Source of the DNA: Metarhizobium sp964253915
Lineage (GTDB): Bacteria > Pseudomonadota > Alphaproteobacteria > Rhizobiales > Rhizobiaceae
DNA: 64,000 nt
Direction: 5' to 3'
Assembly: GCF_964253915.1 (NCBI RefSeq)
Contig: NZ_CAXUSG020000002.1
Location: 248,001 to 312,000 of the forward strand
Under the pieces are notes generated by a model. That model worked only from the letters and a program-made list of their open reading frames with translations. It ran no database searches and was not told the origin of the DNA. Below are positions 16,536 to 25,002 of the stretch, piece by piece. The translations under genes were made by a program, and so were the position numbers. The stretch's first letter is position 1, and each line of letters opens with the position of its first letter.

Positions 16536-17548
16536 CAGCGGGTCCTCCCGAACAGGCCCTGCGGCCGGAAGGCGAGCACGACCACCATGATCAGGAAGGT
16601 CAGCACCACGGCATAGGTGGGGAAATAGACGGAGCCGAATTGCTCGGCGAGGCCGATGATCAGCGCGCCGACCGCCGCGCCCGGAATGGACCCCATGCCG
16701 CCGACGATGACCACCACCAGCGACGCCAGCAGGAAACGCGTATCCTCGCCCGGTGCCATCGACTGGAACGTGCCGCCGACCACGCCGGCGATACCCGCAA
16801 GCCCTGCGCCGAAGGCAAAGACCAGCACGAAGACGCGCTGGATGCGCACACCCGTCGCCGACAGCATGTCGCGGTCGTCAACGCCGGCGCGGATCAGCAT
16901 GCCGACACGCGTCCGGTTCAGCGCCAGCCACATCAGTACACCGACGACGACAGCGCCGAGGAAAATAACCAGCCGAACGATGGGATAGGTAAGGTAGACG
17001 GCTTCGCCGTTGCTTTTCAGCGCGGTGACAAGCGGCAATTTTACCGGGCCGGAGAGCCATTCGGGCGCCAGGATCTGGTAGAAATTGCCGCCCCAGATCC
17101 ACAGCATGAGGTCTGCGAGCACAATGGAAATGCCGATCGTCACCAGCGTCTGGCGCAGGTCCTCGCCTTCCATGCGGCGGAAGACCACCAGCTGCAGCAC
17201 AATGCCGAACAGGCCGACGACGATGAAGGCGACGACGAAGCTGAGCAGCCACCAGCCGGTGGTCACCGCCACGCCGTAGCCGATGTAACCGCCGAGCATG
17301 TAGAGGGAGCCGTGGGCCAGATTGACGTTCTTCATCAGGCCGAAGATCAGCGTGAAGCCAGATGCCACGAGAAAATAGAGCGCACCCAGCGTGATGCCGT
17401 TGAAGAAGGCGTTGAGGAACACCTTCTTCTTGCCGAAGACATCCTCGAAACCCGGCGGCCAGGCGGCAAAGATCGCCCAGACAAAAAATGCCAGCACGAT
17501 GAAGATGATCAGCGACCAGATTGGCTGCCGGTTGATGAACGACCTCAT
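16535..17548 (-). CDS. livH: LIV-type ABC transporter permease
   Basis: 337 residues. LivH features: FFNGITLGALYFLVASGFTLIFGLMKNVNLAHGSLYMLGGYIGY near the N-terminus, the EAA-like loop LNRTRVGMLIRAGVDDRDMLSATGV, and GGMGSIPGAAVGALIIGLAEQFG. The frame is open to an ATG at 17629, but that codon touches its GGGAGG with no spacing, so the ATG at 17548 is chosen. A possible 25-codon leader beginning TTG at 17622 has the GGAGG at correct distance and ends in an ATGA overlap with 17548, which would make livH translation coupled. Confidence 0.88.
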   Translation of the reverse strand: MRSFINRQPIWSLIIFIVLAFFVWAIFAAWPPGFEDVFGKKKVFLNAFFNGITLGALYFLVASGFTLIFGLMKNVNLAHGSLYMLGGYIGYGVAVTTGWWLLSFVVAFIVVGLFGIVLQLVVFRRMEGEDLRQTLVTIGISIVLADLMLWIWGGNFYQILAPEWLSGPVKLPLVTALKSNGEAVYLTYPIVRLVIFLGAVVVGVLMWLALNRTRVGMLIRAGVDDRDMLSATGVRIQRVFVLVFAFGAGLAGIAGVVGGTFQSMAPGEDTRFLLASLVVVIVGGMGSIPGAAVGALIIGLAEQFGSVYFPTYAVVLTFLIMVVVLAFRPQGLFGRTR

Positions 17549-17622
17549 GGCGCGATCCCCGGCCTTCCGGCCGACAAAGGGGCGCAGACGGATGCGCGCA
17601 GTTGGCCCATCGCAAAGGTCAA
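17545..17622 (-). other. possible translated leader upstream of livH
   Basis: A TTG at 17622 stands 7 bases after GGGAGG and opens a 25-codon frame that stops in the TGA of the ATGA at the livH start (17548-17545). No other good ribosome-binding site is visible for livH. The peptide has no recognisable motif, so it is offered only as a possible coupling leader. Confidence 0.25.
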
Positions 17623-17834
17623 GTTGCATCCTCCCAGTGCAGGTCGACTTTGTTGTTAACCGGGAGATTAAGACTGTGGCCGGAAAATACCGTACCTTTC
17701 AGTCTCATCCTTTCCCATCCAATCGGCAAAAGCGCAGCGGATGTTTTCTGCAAGGCCAAGTGTCTGCAAACGCACATCTTCTCGGCCTGAACCGACAAGA
17801 TTTCGTTCCATGGCGCAGGCGGGCGCGTCCAGCG

Positions 17835-18683
17835 TCAGCCGACGTAGGCGACGCGTCGATAGTCCGTCGGAGGAATGCCGACATTGGCCGTGAAGAAACG
17901 GGTAAAGCTGGCCTGCGATGCGAAGCCGAGATCGAGGCCGATGGTGGTGATCGGCGTCTTCGTGCGCGTCAGCTTGTCGATGGCGTTTTCCATGCGCAGC
18001 GTGTTCAGGTAGACATTCGGCGTCAGCCCGGCATGTTCACGGAAAAGCTTGTAGAAATGCGGCCGCGACAGGCCGGAATCGCGGGCGATCGTATCCAGCG
18101 CCAGTTCGTCGCCGATGCGCTCGTTCATCAGCCGGATCGAGTTGCGCACGCGGTAGTCGCGCACGCCGCTCCATTGTTGATTGAAAGGCGTGCTTTCGTC
18201 ACCGAATGGCGAGGCATCCGGCGACCATTGCCATGTCTGGTCGTAACATTCGCGCGTCAACTCGTAGAGATAGCCGTCGAAAAGGTTGGACTGCTCGTCC
18301 TCCAGCAACAGCGTCGATACCAGTTGTACGAGGCGGTGGATCTGCGGCGTGACGATGATCCTGTCGCGGCCGAAGCGAAGCGCGCTCTGGGCGCTGCGGC
18401 CAACCTCCAGGAACCAGATCGGCTTAATGTAGAGGACGAGAAAGAGCGTGCCGATTTCCATATCGCCCGGCGTGAAACTGTGCGCCTGCCACGGGTTCAC
18501 GGCGCTGGCCGTGCCCCCGTCGATACGACAGTCCATTCCGGAGGCGGTAATGACGCTGGGCGCGCCCTGAACGAAAAAAGCCAGATGCCCTTCGCGGTGG
18601 GCATGGGTCACCATCGGGCGGTTGAGCTTGTAAAGCGTCGCACGCCCGAACAGCCCGTGATATACGGCCAAGGCTGTACTCAT
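17835..18683 (-). CDS. AraC family transcriptional regulator
   Basis: 282 residues. Residues ~10-160 form the cupin-like effector domain (THAHREGHLAFFVQG, NPWQAHSFTPGD); ~180-280 hold the double helix-turn-helix with LALDTIARDSGLSRPHFYKLFREHAGLTPNVYLNTLRMENAIDKL and the second unit GLDLGFASQASFTRFFTANVGIPPTDYRR. The ATG at 18683 has GGAGGGAGGA ahead. Lying between the alcohol dehydrogenase and livH on the same strand, it most likely activates the transport and catabolic operon in response to the imported compound. The 286 bases between it and livH (17549-17834) would hold the operon promoter. Confidence 0.9.
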   Translation of the reverse strand: MSTALAVYHGLFGRATLYKLNRPMVTHAHREGHLAFFVQGAPSVITASGMDCRIDGGTASAVNPWQAHSFTPGDMEIGTLFLVLYIKPIWFLEVGRSAQSALRFGRDRIIVTPQIHRLVQLVSTLLLEDEQSNLFDGYLYELTRECYDQTWQWSPDASPFGDESTPFNQQWSGVRDYRVRNSIRLMNERIGDELALDTIARDSGLSRPHFYKLFREHAGLTPNVYLNTLRMENAIDKLTRTKTPITTIGLDLGFASQASFTRFFTANVGIPPTDYRRVAYVG

Positions 18684-18900
18684 TCCTCCCTCCCGCTTTT
18701 GCGGTTATTATTGTTTGAATTAAGCATTGAAACAGGTGGCGCCCGCAAGGTGCGGCGTTTCAAAAAAGATACTGAAAGATATGGATCCGGCGGTTTTAAA
18801 GCTGCTGCATCGAAAAAAGTAAATGTGAGAAGTATACTCGACTTCGTATTTTCTGCGCTGCACAACAATCTGCAATCTCGCTTTTTGCATTTGCGAACAT

Positions 18901-20034
18901 TTAAAGTGCCGCACTCATAAGCTGCAGATAATCGGTCGCCATGGCCCGGCGTGGATTGGTGCCGTTGGTATGGTCTTTTTCCGCTTGCGGTGCGGCTCTC
19001 TCGATGGCTGCGCGATCCACCCCCATGGCGGCGAGGGTTTTGGGCAAGCCGATGCGGCAACTCAGCCGCGACAGCGCCTCCGAGAGATCGTCGCTCCGCG
19101 GAAGATCGATGGCGTCCTTGAGTGCCGTGTATCGATGCGAAACGGCGGGCGCATTGAACTCCAGCATGTGCGGCAGCAGAACTGCGTTCAGCGTGCCGTG
19201 ATGCAGTTGGTAGCCGGCGAGGCCGCCAAGCGCATGGCTCATGGCATGCACGCCGCCAAGTCCCTTCTGGAAGGCAAGAGCACCGTTCATCGCTGCCGCC
19301 ATCATTTCGCGGCGGGCCTGCAGGTCCGATCCCTTCTGGACAGCGCGTTCAATGTTCGCGGCCGCACGGCGAAGGCCGTCGAGGGCGATGCCGTCTGCGG
19401 GCGGATTGTAGGCGGTGGCGATATAGGTTTCGACGCAGTGCGTCAGCGCATCCATGCCGGTGCCGGCGGTCAGGAGCGGCGGCAGGGTCAGGGTCAGGGT
19501 CGGATCGCAGATCGCCACCTTGGGAATGAGATAGGGGCTAAGCAGCCCGAGCTTGCGGCCGTCGTCGAGGATGATCAGCGCGCCGCGCCCGACTTCCGAG
19601 CCGGTTCCAGCCGTCGTCGGGATGGCGATGATGGGAGGCAGGACGTCGCGGATGCGCGCTGTACCGCCTTCGACCGCCGCATAACTTTGCAGCGCGCCGT
19701 CGTGGGTGACGAGAATGCCGACCGCCTTGGCGAGATCGATCGACGAACCGCCACCAAAACCGATCAGGCAATCGCAATCGTTGCCCATGAAAATCTCCGC
19801 TGCCTGACGACAGGCCGCTTCCGTCGGGTTCGACGGCGTTTCCGAAAAGACCACCGGTTCGGTGCGGCTGTCGAAGGCATCCAGCAGGCGGTCAAGCAGG
19901 CCGGCGCGCAGTACACCGCGATCGGTGACGACGAGTGGCCGGCGGATACCGAGTGCTGCGGTTTCCGCCAGCACCGCTTCTTCCAGCACGTCGTCGGCGA
20001 AATGGATCCTGGTGAGATAGTTGATCAGCGACAT
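18901..20034 (-). CDS. iron-containing alcohol dehydrogenase
   Basis: 377 residues of the group III alcohol dehydrogenase family. The NAD-binding GGGSSIDLAKAVGILVTH segment is at ~90-110, the metal site is given by GTGMDALTHCVETYIA (Asp and His) and GGVHAMSHALGGLAGYQLHHGTLNAVLLPH (two His). It oxidises an alcohol or reduces an aldehyde or semialdehyde. The frame runs to 20097, but MSLINYL at 20034 fits the family's N-terminus. It is downstream of the LIV binding-protein gene and upstream of araC, so it belongs to the same catabolic island. Substrate unknown. Confidence 0.9.
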   Translation of the reverse strand: MSLINYLTRIHFADDVLEEAVLAETAALGIRRPLVVTDRGVLRAGLLDRLLDAFDSRTEPVVFSETPSNPTEAACRQAAEIFMGNDCDCLIGFGGGSSIDLAKAVGILVTHDGALQSYAAVEGGTARIRDVLPPIIAIPTTAGTGSEVGRGALIILDDGRKLGLLSPYLIPKVAICDPTLTLTLPPLLTAGTGMDALTHCVETYIATAYNPPADGIALDGLRRAAANIERAVQKGSDLQARREMMAAAMNGALAFQKGLGGVHAMSHALGGLAGYQLHHGTLNAVLLPHMLEFNAPAVSHRYTALKDAIDLPRSDDLSEALSRLSCRIGLPKTLAAMGVDRAAIERAAPQAEKDHTNGTNPRRAMATDYLQLMSAAL

Positions 20035-20195
20035 GGTCCCAACCGTCAGCGAAGGTGCCCGCGCCCGGTCGGTCGCGGCAAGCCACGGCGCCCTCATGGC
20101 GTACTGGCTTGCCAGCCGGCAGCCCGACCCGATGCGGGGACAGGCGCTGCCCGTCCCCGCTTGCAGACAAGGCGTCGCGGGGGATGGAAACTGGA

Positions 20196-20216
20196 GCCGG
20201 GGCGAAAGGCCCCGGC
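20196..20216 (-). terminator. stem-loop after the LIV binding-protein gene
   Basis: GCCGGGGC (20196-20203), a 5-base loop and GCCCCGGC (20209-20216) form a perfect 8-bp GC stem 17 bases past the stop of the binding-protein gene. No uridine run follows, so it may stabilise the abundant binding-protein message rather than end transcription. Confidence 0.45.
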
Positions 20217-20232
20217 CCGGCGCTTCAGGCTG

Positions 20233-21480
20233 TTACTGATACTTCTTGCAAACAGGCGTATCGCGCGACGGCAGGCCGATCGAAGCGAAAACGTCTGCCG
20301 GCAGGCCGAGCGTCTGGTTGACGTTCGGCACGGTCTTGACCAGCTTGTTGATCAGGTTGCCGTCCGGGCCTTCGGCCACTTCGCTGATGAAGTTGGTGCC
20401 GATTGCCTGGCGGTTCTGGTCGAGCTTGATGTGGCCGTTCGGCGCATCGAGTTCCATCTTCGCCAGCGCGTCGCGGAAGGCCTTCTGGTCACCGGAAACG
20501 TCACCCTTCACCTGCTGCAGCGCCTTCAGCGTCGCCATGGTGGAGTTGTAATAGCCGGTCGCAAACAGCGACGGCGACGGGAAACGCTTGTCGGCCGGGA
20601 AGGCATCCTGATAGGCCTTGACGAACTTGGTCCAGGCCGGGTCGTCCGAGGTATCCGCCTGGGGACCGCCCGAAGGCGTGCCGATCAACGCGTTCTTGGC
20701 ATCGCCCTTGGCGTTGAGAACCGTGCCGTCGACCATGATCGTGCCGCCGATCAGGTGGGCTTCGCCACCGGCCTGCTGGTACTGGTTCAGGAAGTTGACG
20801 GCATCGCCACCGCCGAGGCCGACATAGATGGCGTCGACATCATCCGGCAGCGAGGCGATGATCGAGGCGAAGTCCTTGGTGCCGAGCGGCACCCACTGGC
20901 GCTCGGTGATCTCGCCACCTGCCTGGCAGAAGCCGAGCGCGAAGCCGAGGAAGTTCGTGTATCCGAAGGAGTAATCCTCGGCGACCGATGCCACCTTCTT
21001 CCAGCCCTTGTCGTTGTAGACATATTCGCCAAGGCCGGCACCCCACTGCGCGCCGTCCATGTTGAAGCGAAAGAAGTTGGCGGCCGGATCGACATAGGTC
21101 GCTTCCTGGGCGCCAGACAGGCCGTTGATGATGGTGATGTTCGGGTTTTGCTTGGCGAAGTCGCGCAGCGCAATGCCTTCCGAACCGGAGAGCGGGCCGA
21201 CGATCACCGTGACGCCGTCCTGCTCGACGAGCTTGCGGGCGGCACGCACGGCGCTATCCGGCGTCGTATCGGTCGAGGCGACGATATGCGTGACCTTCTT
21301 GCCGTCGATGTCGCCGACTTCCTTCAGCGCCACCTCGACCCCGCGCAGGGAATCCTCGCCGAGTACAGTATAGGTGCCTTCCAGCGTGGCGAGCACGCCG
21401 ATCTTGATATCCTCGGCAAGCGCCGAGCCAGCCGAAAGCATGGCGGCAGCAGCCACCGTGGTCCACAACCACTTTTTCAT
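20233..21480 (-). CDS. LIV-type ABC transporter substrate-binding protein
   Basis: 415 residues with an N-terminal signal peptide (Lys-Lys, hydrophobic core, cut after AGSALA near residue 22) followed by IKIGVLATLEGTYTVLGEDSLRGVEVAL, the Peripla_BP_6 start. It is periplasmic and delivers the ligand to LivHM. It ends with a Cys-containing DTPVCKKYQ. The ATG at 21480 has GGAGG 7 bases ahead, so the upstream in-frame ATG at 21495 is not needed. The gene precedes the dehydrogenase and araC in the same direction; the amide-type LIV proteins of this family bind aromatic compounds as often as amino acids. Confidence 0.93.
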   Translation of the reverse strand: MKKWLWTTVAAAAMLSAGSALAEDIKIGVLATLEGTYTVLGEDSLRGVEVALKEVGDIDGKKVTHIVASTDTTPDSAVRAARKLVEQDGVTVIVGPLSGSEGIALRDFAKQNPNITIINGLSGAQEATYVDPAANFFRFNMDGAQWGAGLGEYVYNDKGWKKVASVAEDYSFGYTNFLGFALGFCQAGGEITERQWVPLGTKDFASIIASLPDDVDAIYVGLGGGDAVNFLNQYQQAGGEAHLIGGTIMVDGTVLNAKGDAKNALIGTPSGGPQADTSDDPAWTKFVKAYQDAFPADKRFPSPSLFATGYYNSTMATLKALQQVKGDVSGDQKAFRDALAKMELDAPNGHIKLDQNRQAIGTNFISEVAEGPDGNLINKLVKTVPNVNQTLGLPADVFASIGLPSRDTPVCKKYQ

Positions 21481-21625
21481 TTTCGTTCCTCCCATGGCCC
21501 GTTCCTCAACGGGGGTTCTCCACCAACGGGAGGAGAGTATGGGAGAGCCGGCGGAACCCGATTTCCCGAAGTTCCCTCTTATATCTTTAAGTCTGATTTT
21601 TCGGCCGAATTTCGGCTGTTTTGCG

Positions 21626-22735
21626 CTATATCACGCCCCAGGCCTGGAAACGCCGGCGTCCGGTCATCTCGCGCAGGTTGAGGTCGGCGACCAGGTTGAG
21701 GGCGCCCTGCTGGGTCACCTTCAGCTCCTGCTCGATCATCGTCGACGACACCATCGGCCGCGACAGGACGAGATCGACAAGCTGCGGCAGCTTGGAATTC
21801 GACCGCCGCCCCTTCAGCCGCCGCTCCATCTGCGCCTTTGCCTGCACCAGCCGGTCGTGCTCTTTCAGGCCGAGCGTCGCCGCCTCTTCCATGGCCTGCA
21901 GCAGGGCAATCAGCCGGGTCGTGCGGTCCGGCGCGTGGCGCAGCTCGCGCGGCACGGCGCGCAGGCCGCTGTTGAGCGCGGCGAGGTGCGCGGTGACAAG
22001 CCCGGCCTGCCGCAGAAGTGCCGCCACCAGCAGGCGCCCGAGCCACGGGACATGCTGCAGCACATCGATCGTGCGCCAGGCGTCGAGCAGCAGCACACCC
22101 CGCAGCGCCGGCGGCAGATGCTGGCTGGCCTCGACCAGCCGCTGCCACTCATCCAGCCGGCCATCCTCGTCCCAGTCGAGATCGTAGGCCAGGGGATCGC
22201 GCTCACGCGGGGTCGAGTCGGGACCATCGTTGCGCAGCCGTGCCATGGTTTCGCTGGAGCGTTTCAGCACGGCGTCGATTGCGGCCAGCTCTTCGTCCAG
22301 ACGGTGCTCCTCGCCATCGTCCGTCTCGTCGTCCTTCTGTTCCCGCGCGGGATCGGCTGCCGGCAACGCCGGGGCTTCCGCAGACCCGCGACCGGCCAGC
22401 TGGCGCAAACCTGCGGGCGAAAGCGCCCAGTCCGGCGGATGGGCAAAAATCTGGCGGCGGGCGCGCAGTACGGAATGGGCGCGCACGAGTTCGTGCGTCG
22501 GTGCGCGAATATCCATGTGATTGTCGTGCAACACGAGGTCTTCGAGATGCACGAGTTCGCCGTCGATCCACAGGCTCGACACGGCATCCTGGAAATGCGC
22601 CCGCTCGATCCAGCCCGGTCCGATGGGCGAGCGGGCGACGCGTTCGTCCAGCCGCGCCAGCATCGCCGTGGCGCGGGCGACCGGCGTTATCAGCCGGTCG
22701 AGCGGAATCGTGTCGAGACGATAGACCATCGGCAT
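21626..22735 (-). CDS. RHE_PE00001 family protein (DUF1612 plus helix-turn-helix)
   Basis: 369 residues. N-terminal segment WIERAHFQDAVSSLWIDGELVHLEDLVLHDNHMDIRAPTHELVRAHSVLRARRQI recalls the alpha-helical N-terminal part of Fic-like proteins; a central acidic region (~125-200) and the DUF1612 block (LPPALRGVLLLDAWRTIDVLQHVPWLGRLLVAALLRQ) follow; the C-terminus (SRPMVSSTMIEQELKVTQQGALNLVADLNLREMTGRRRFQAWGVI) is a winged helix-turn-helix. The family is restricted largely to rhizobia and is frequent on their plasmids. Role unknown; DNA binding is likely. It has no obvious link to its neighbours. Confidence 0.8.
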   Translation of the reverse strand: MPMVYRLDTIPLDRLITPVARATAMLARLDERVARSPIGPGWIERAHFQDAVSSLWIDGELVHLEDLVLHDNHMDIRAPTHELVRAHSVLRARRQIFAHPPDWALSPAGLRQLAGRGSAEAPALPAADPAREQKDDETDDGEEHRLDEELAAIDAVLKRSSETMARLRNDGPDSTPRERDPLAYDLDWDEDGRLDEWQRLVEASQHLPPALRGVLLLDAWRTIDVLQHVPWLGRLLVAALLRQAGLVTAHLAALNSGLRAVPRELRHAPDRTTRLIALLQAMEEAATLGLKEHDRLVQAKAQMERRLKGRRSNSKLPQLVDLVLSRPMVSSTMIEQELKVTQQGALNLVADLNLREMTGRRRFQAWGVI

Positions 22736-22773
22736 TTGTCTAGCATGGCCGCCTGCCCTGCGCTCTCCTGTTT

Positions 22774-23865
22774 TCAGAGACGCAGGCCTGCTTGTTGCAG
22801 CAAGGGCAGCACGCGGTCACAGAAGAATGGTAGTTCATGCGTGTAGTTGACGAAGGACAGGGCAATACCAGCATAACCCTGAGCCGAAATCGCCTGCATG
22901 TCCGCGACGATTTTTTCCGGCGTGCCAACCAGCGGATAGCTGCCGGCGCCGCCGGCGAAGCGCTGGCGGTAGCGGTCGTAGGCCTGCTGGTCGTGGGATT
23001 GCGAAAACTCCTTCTTGCCGGCCATGTGCGTGTCTACTGCCACATGGTCTGCCAGCGTCACGGCATAACGCCGGTAATAATCCTCCGCCTCCTGCTGTGT
23101 CTCGCGGCAGACGACATGGCAGACGGTGTAGACGCCGACATCGCGGCCCGCCGCCTCGGCGCGGCTGCGGATATCGGCCACATGGCTTCCGGATTCGGCG
23201 ATCTCGGTAAAGGTCGTGAACAGGTAGTCGCAGTTCTTCGCCGCGAAATCCCGGCCCGGCCCGCCGAAGGCGGCGTTCATCGTCACCGGTCGCGGCGCCT
23301 GCAGGCTGGCAGGGCGGCTGACGGCATCCTTGAGCGTGTAGTAGGTGCCGGAAAAATCGAAGGGATCGTCGGAACTATAAGCACGTTCGACGATCTCCAA
23401 CCATTCGGCTGCCTGGTCATAACCCTTTTCCACCAGCGGCACGCCGAACATGGCGAATTCCTTGGGATTCCAGCCGCAGACGATGTTGAGGCCGGCCCGA
23501 CCGTGGCTGACATGATCGACCGTCGCCAGCGCCTTGGCCGCATAGAGCGGATGCACCAGCGGCACATGCACCGTCATGAACAAGCCGATGTTCTGTGTGG
23601 CGGCCGCCAGCGCCGCCGCCCAGGTGAACGTCTCGAAACTCCATTCGCGCACATGATTCTTGCCGCCGAACCCCTTCCAGCGGGCGATGGGCAGGAAAAA
23701 TTCCAGGCCGGCGCGATCGGCGATCTGGGCCGCCGAGAGATTGTCGTCCCACCCGGCTTTCCAACGCTCGGGAACGTCGGTGATTGCCAGCCCCCCGTCG
23801 GCATTGGCGGAAAAGACGCCGAGTTTCAGCGCGTTGGAACCTTTCAGGGGATGCGGCTTGATCAT
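22774..23865 (-). CDS. LLM-class flavin-dependent monooxygenase (RutA/SfnG-like)
   Basis: 363 residues with the bacterial luciferase fold. The run LEFFLPIARWKGFGGKNHVREWSFETFTWAAALAAATQNIGLFMTVHVP and VDHVSHGRAGLNIVCGWNPKEFAMFG closely matches RutA and dimethylsulfone monooxygenases, so FMNH2-dependent oxygenation with ring opening or C-S cleavage is expected. The start is put at ATG 23865; another ATG lies at 23877 and the frame opens at 23928. Fpr follows upstream in the same direction and could supply reduced flavin or ferredoxin. RutA opens the uracil ring, so an N-heterocycle substrate is plausible. Confidence 0.85.
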   Translation of the reverse strand: MIKPHPLKGSNALKLGVFSANADGGLAITDVPERWKAGWDDNLSAAQIADRAGLEFFLPIARWKGFGGKNHVREWSFETFTWAAALAAATQNIGLFMTVHVPLVHPLYAAKALATVDHVSHGRAGLNIVCGWNPKEFAMFGVPLVEKGYDQAAEWLEIVERAYSSDDPFDFSGTYYTLKDAVSRPASLQAPRPVTMNAAFGGPGRDFAAKNCDYLFTTFTEIAESGSHVADIRSRAEAAGRDVGVYTVCHVVCRETQQEAEDYYRRYAVTLADHVAVDTHMAGKKEFSQSHDQQAYDRYRQRFAGGAGSYPLVGTPEKIVADMQAISAQGYAGIALSFVNYTHELPFFCDRVLPLLQQAGLRL

Positions 23866-23976
23866 GGAGCTTCTCATCAGCAGGAGCGGAAACGGCGGAT
23901 ACTGTATCCGCCGCGCCGTCTCTGACAAGAATTATTTCAGGCTTAAAATTTTGCGCTGCAACAGACGGAGCAAGGC

Positions 23977-24801
23977 TCAGCCAACGAAAGCCCGCTCGAC
24001 GACGAAGCTGGCCGGTGCGTTGTTGGCGCCTTCAACGAGGCCAAAACCTTCCAGCATCGCCTTGCAGTCCTTCAGCATCGCCATCGAACCGCAGATCATG
24101 CCGCGGTCGGTGGCCGGATCGATCGGCGGCAGGCCGGTATCGGTGAAAAACTTGCCGCTCGGCATCAGATCGGTGATGCGGCCCATATGGCTGGACGGCT
24201 CGCGTGTCGTCGTCAGGTAGAGGCGCAGGCGGTCGGCGTATTCCCCGACCAGCGGATCGTCGGCAAGGCCGGCGGCCAGTTCGCGGGCATAGTCCAGCTC
24301 CGCCACATCCCGGCACGTCTGGATCAGCACGACTTCCTCGAATTTTTCATAGGTCTCCGGGTCGCGGATCAGGCTGGCGAAAGGCGCAAAGCCGGTGCCG
24401 GTGGAGAGCAGGTACAGGCGCTTGCCGGGCAGCAACGCATCGAGCACCAGCGTGCCCGTCGGCTTCTTGCGCATCAGCACGGTATCGCCGACCTTGATTT
24501 TCTGCAGATGCTCGGTCAGCGGCCCATCCGGCACCTTGATCGAGAAGAATTCAATCTCTTCGTCCCAGGAGGGGCTCGCAATGGAGTAGGCGCGGAATAC
24601 CGGCTTTTCCGCATTCGGCAGGCCGATCATCACGAACTCGCCGGAGCGGAACCGAAAACTGGCCGGCCGCGTGATGCGGAAACGGAAAAGCCGCTCCGTA
24701 TAATGCTTCACCATCGTCACCGTCTCGGCAAAGACGTTGTCGGGTATGGCATAGGTTGCGGGCTTCGGGCTTTCCAGCAATTCTCCATCGGCGGTCGTCA
24801 T
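23977..24801 (-). CDS. fpr: ferredoxin--NADP(+) reductase
   Basis: 274 residues. FAD domain with FRAYSIASPSWDEEIEFFSIKVPDGPLTEHLQ (RxYS motif) and NADP domain with LYLLSTGTGFAPFASLIRDPETYEKFEEVVLIQTCRDVAELDY, and the family's C-terminal VERAFVG. It shuttles electrons between NADPH and ferredoxin or flavodoxin. The ATG at 24801 has GAGAGGA ahead; the very long frame upstream to 26289 is only the antisense of the amidohydrolase gene. A palindrome overlaps its promoter (24832-24851). Confidence 0.93.
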   Translation of the reverse strand: MTTADGELLESPKPATYAIPDNVFAETVTMVKHYTERLFRFRITRPASFRFRSGEFVMIGLPNAEKPVFRAYSIASPSWDEEIEFFSIKVPDGPLTEHLQKIKVGDTVLMRKKPTGTLVLDALLPGKRLYLLSTGTGFAPFASLIRDPETYEKFEEVVLIQTCRDVAELDYARELAAGLADDPLVGEYADRLRLYLTTTREPSSHMGRITDLMPSGKFFTDTGLPPIDPATDRGMICGSMAMLKDCKAMLEGFGLVEGANNAPASFVVERAFVG

Positions 24802-24831
24802 CGACAAAATCCTCTCGAAATGCGCGGTCAA

Positions 24832-24851
24832 TTCATTTGTACACGAATGAA
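24832..24851. promoter_or_regulatory. imperfect palindrome in the fpr/amidohydrolase divergent region
   Basis: TTCATTTGTACACGAATGAA has perfect 6-base arms (TTCATT/AATGAA) and 16 of 20 positions symmetric. A related word, CATTCGTACACAA, occurs at 24922-24934 closer to the plus-strand amidohydrolase start. On the minus strand the palindrome overlaps a weak TTGAGA-N16-TACAAA promoter for fpr. It looks like a regulator site serving both divergent genes. Confidence 0.45.
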
Positions 24852-25002
24852 AATCTTTCTCAACATTGCATTTCCGACTTTGGTATTTTTTGTGCTCGAC
24901 AGGTTTGGGGACCGCGACTAACATTCGTACACAAGGGTTACGCCTGCCGCATGAAACGGCCGGAAACGACCAGCAAAAACACGGGAACGAAGGATTATCA
25001 TT

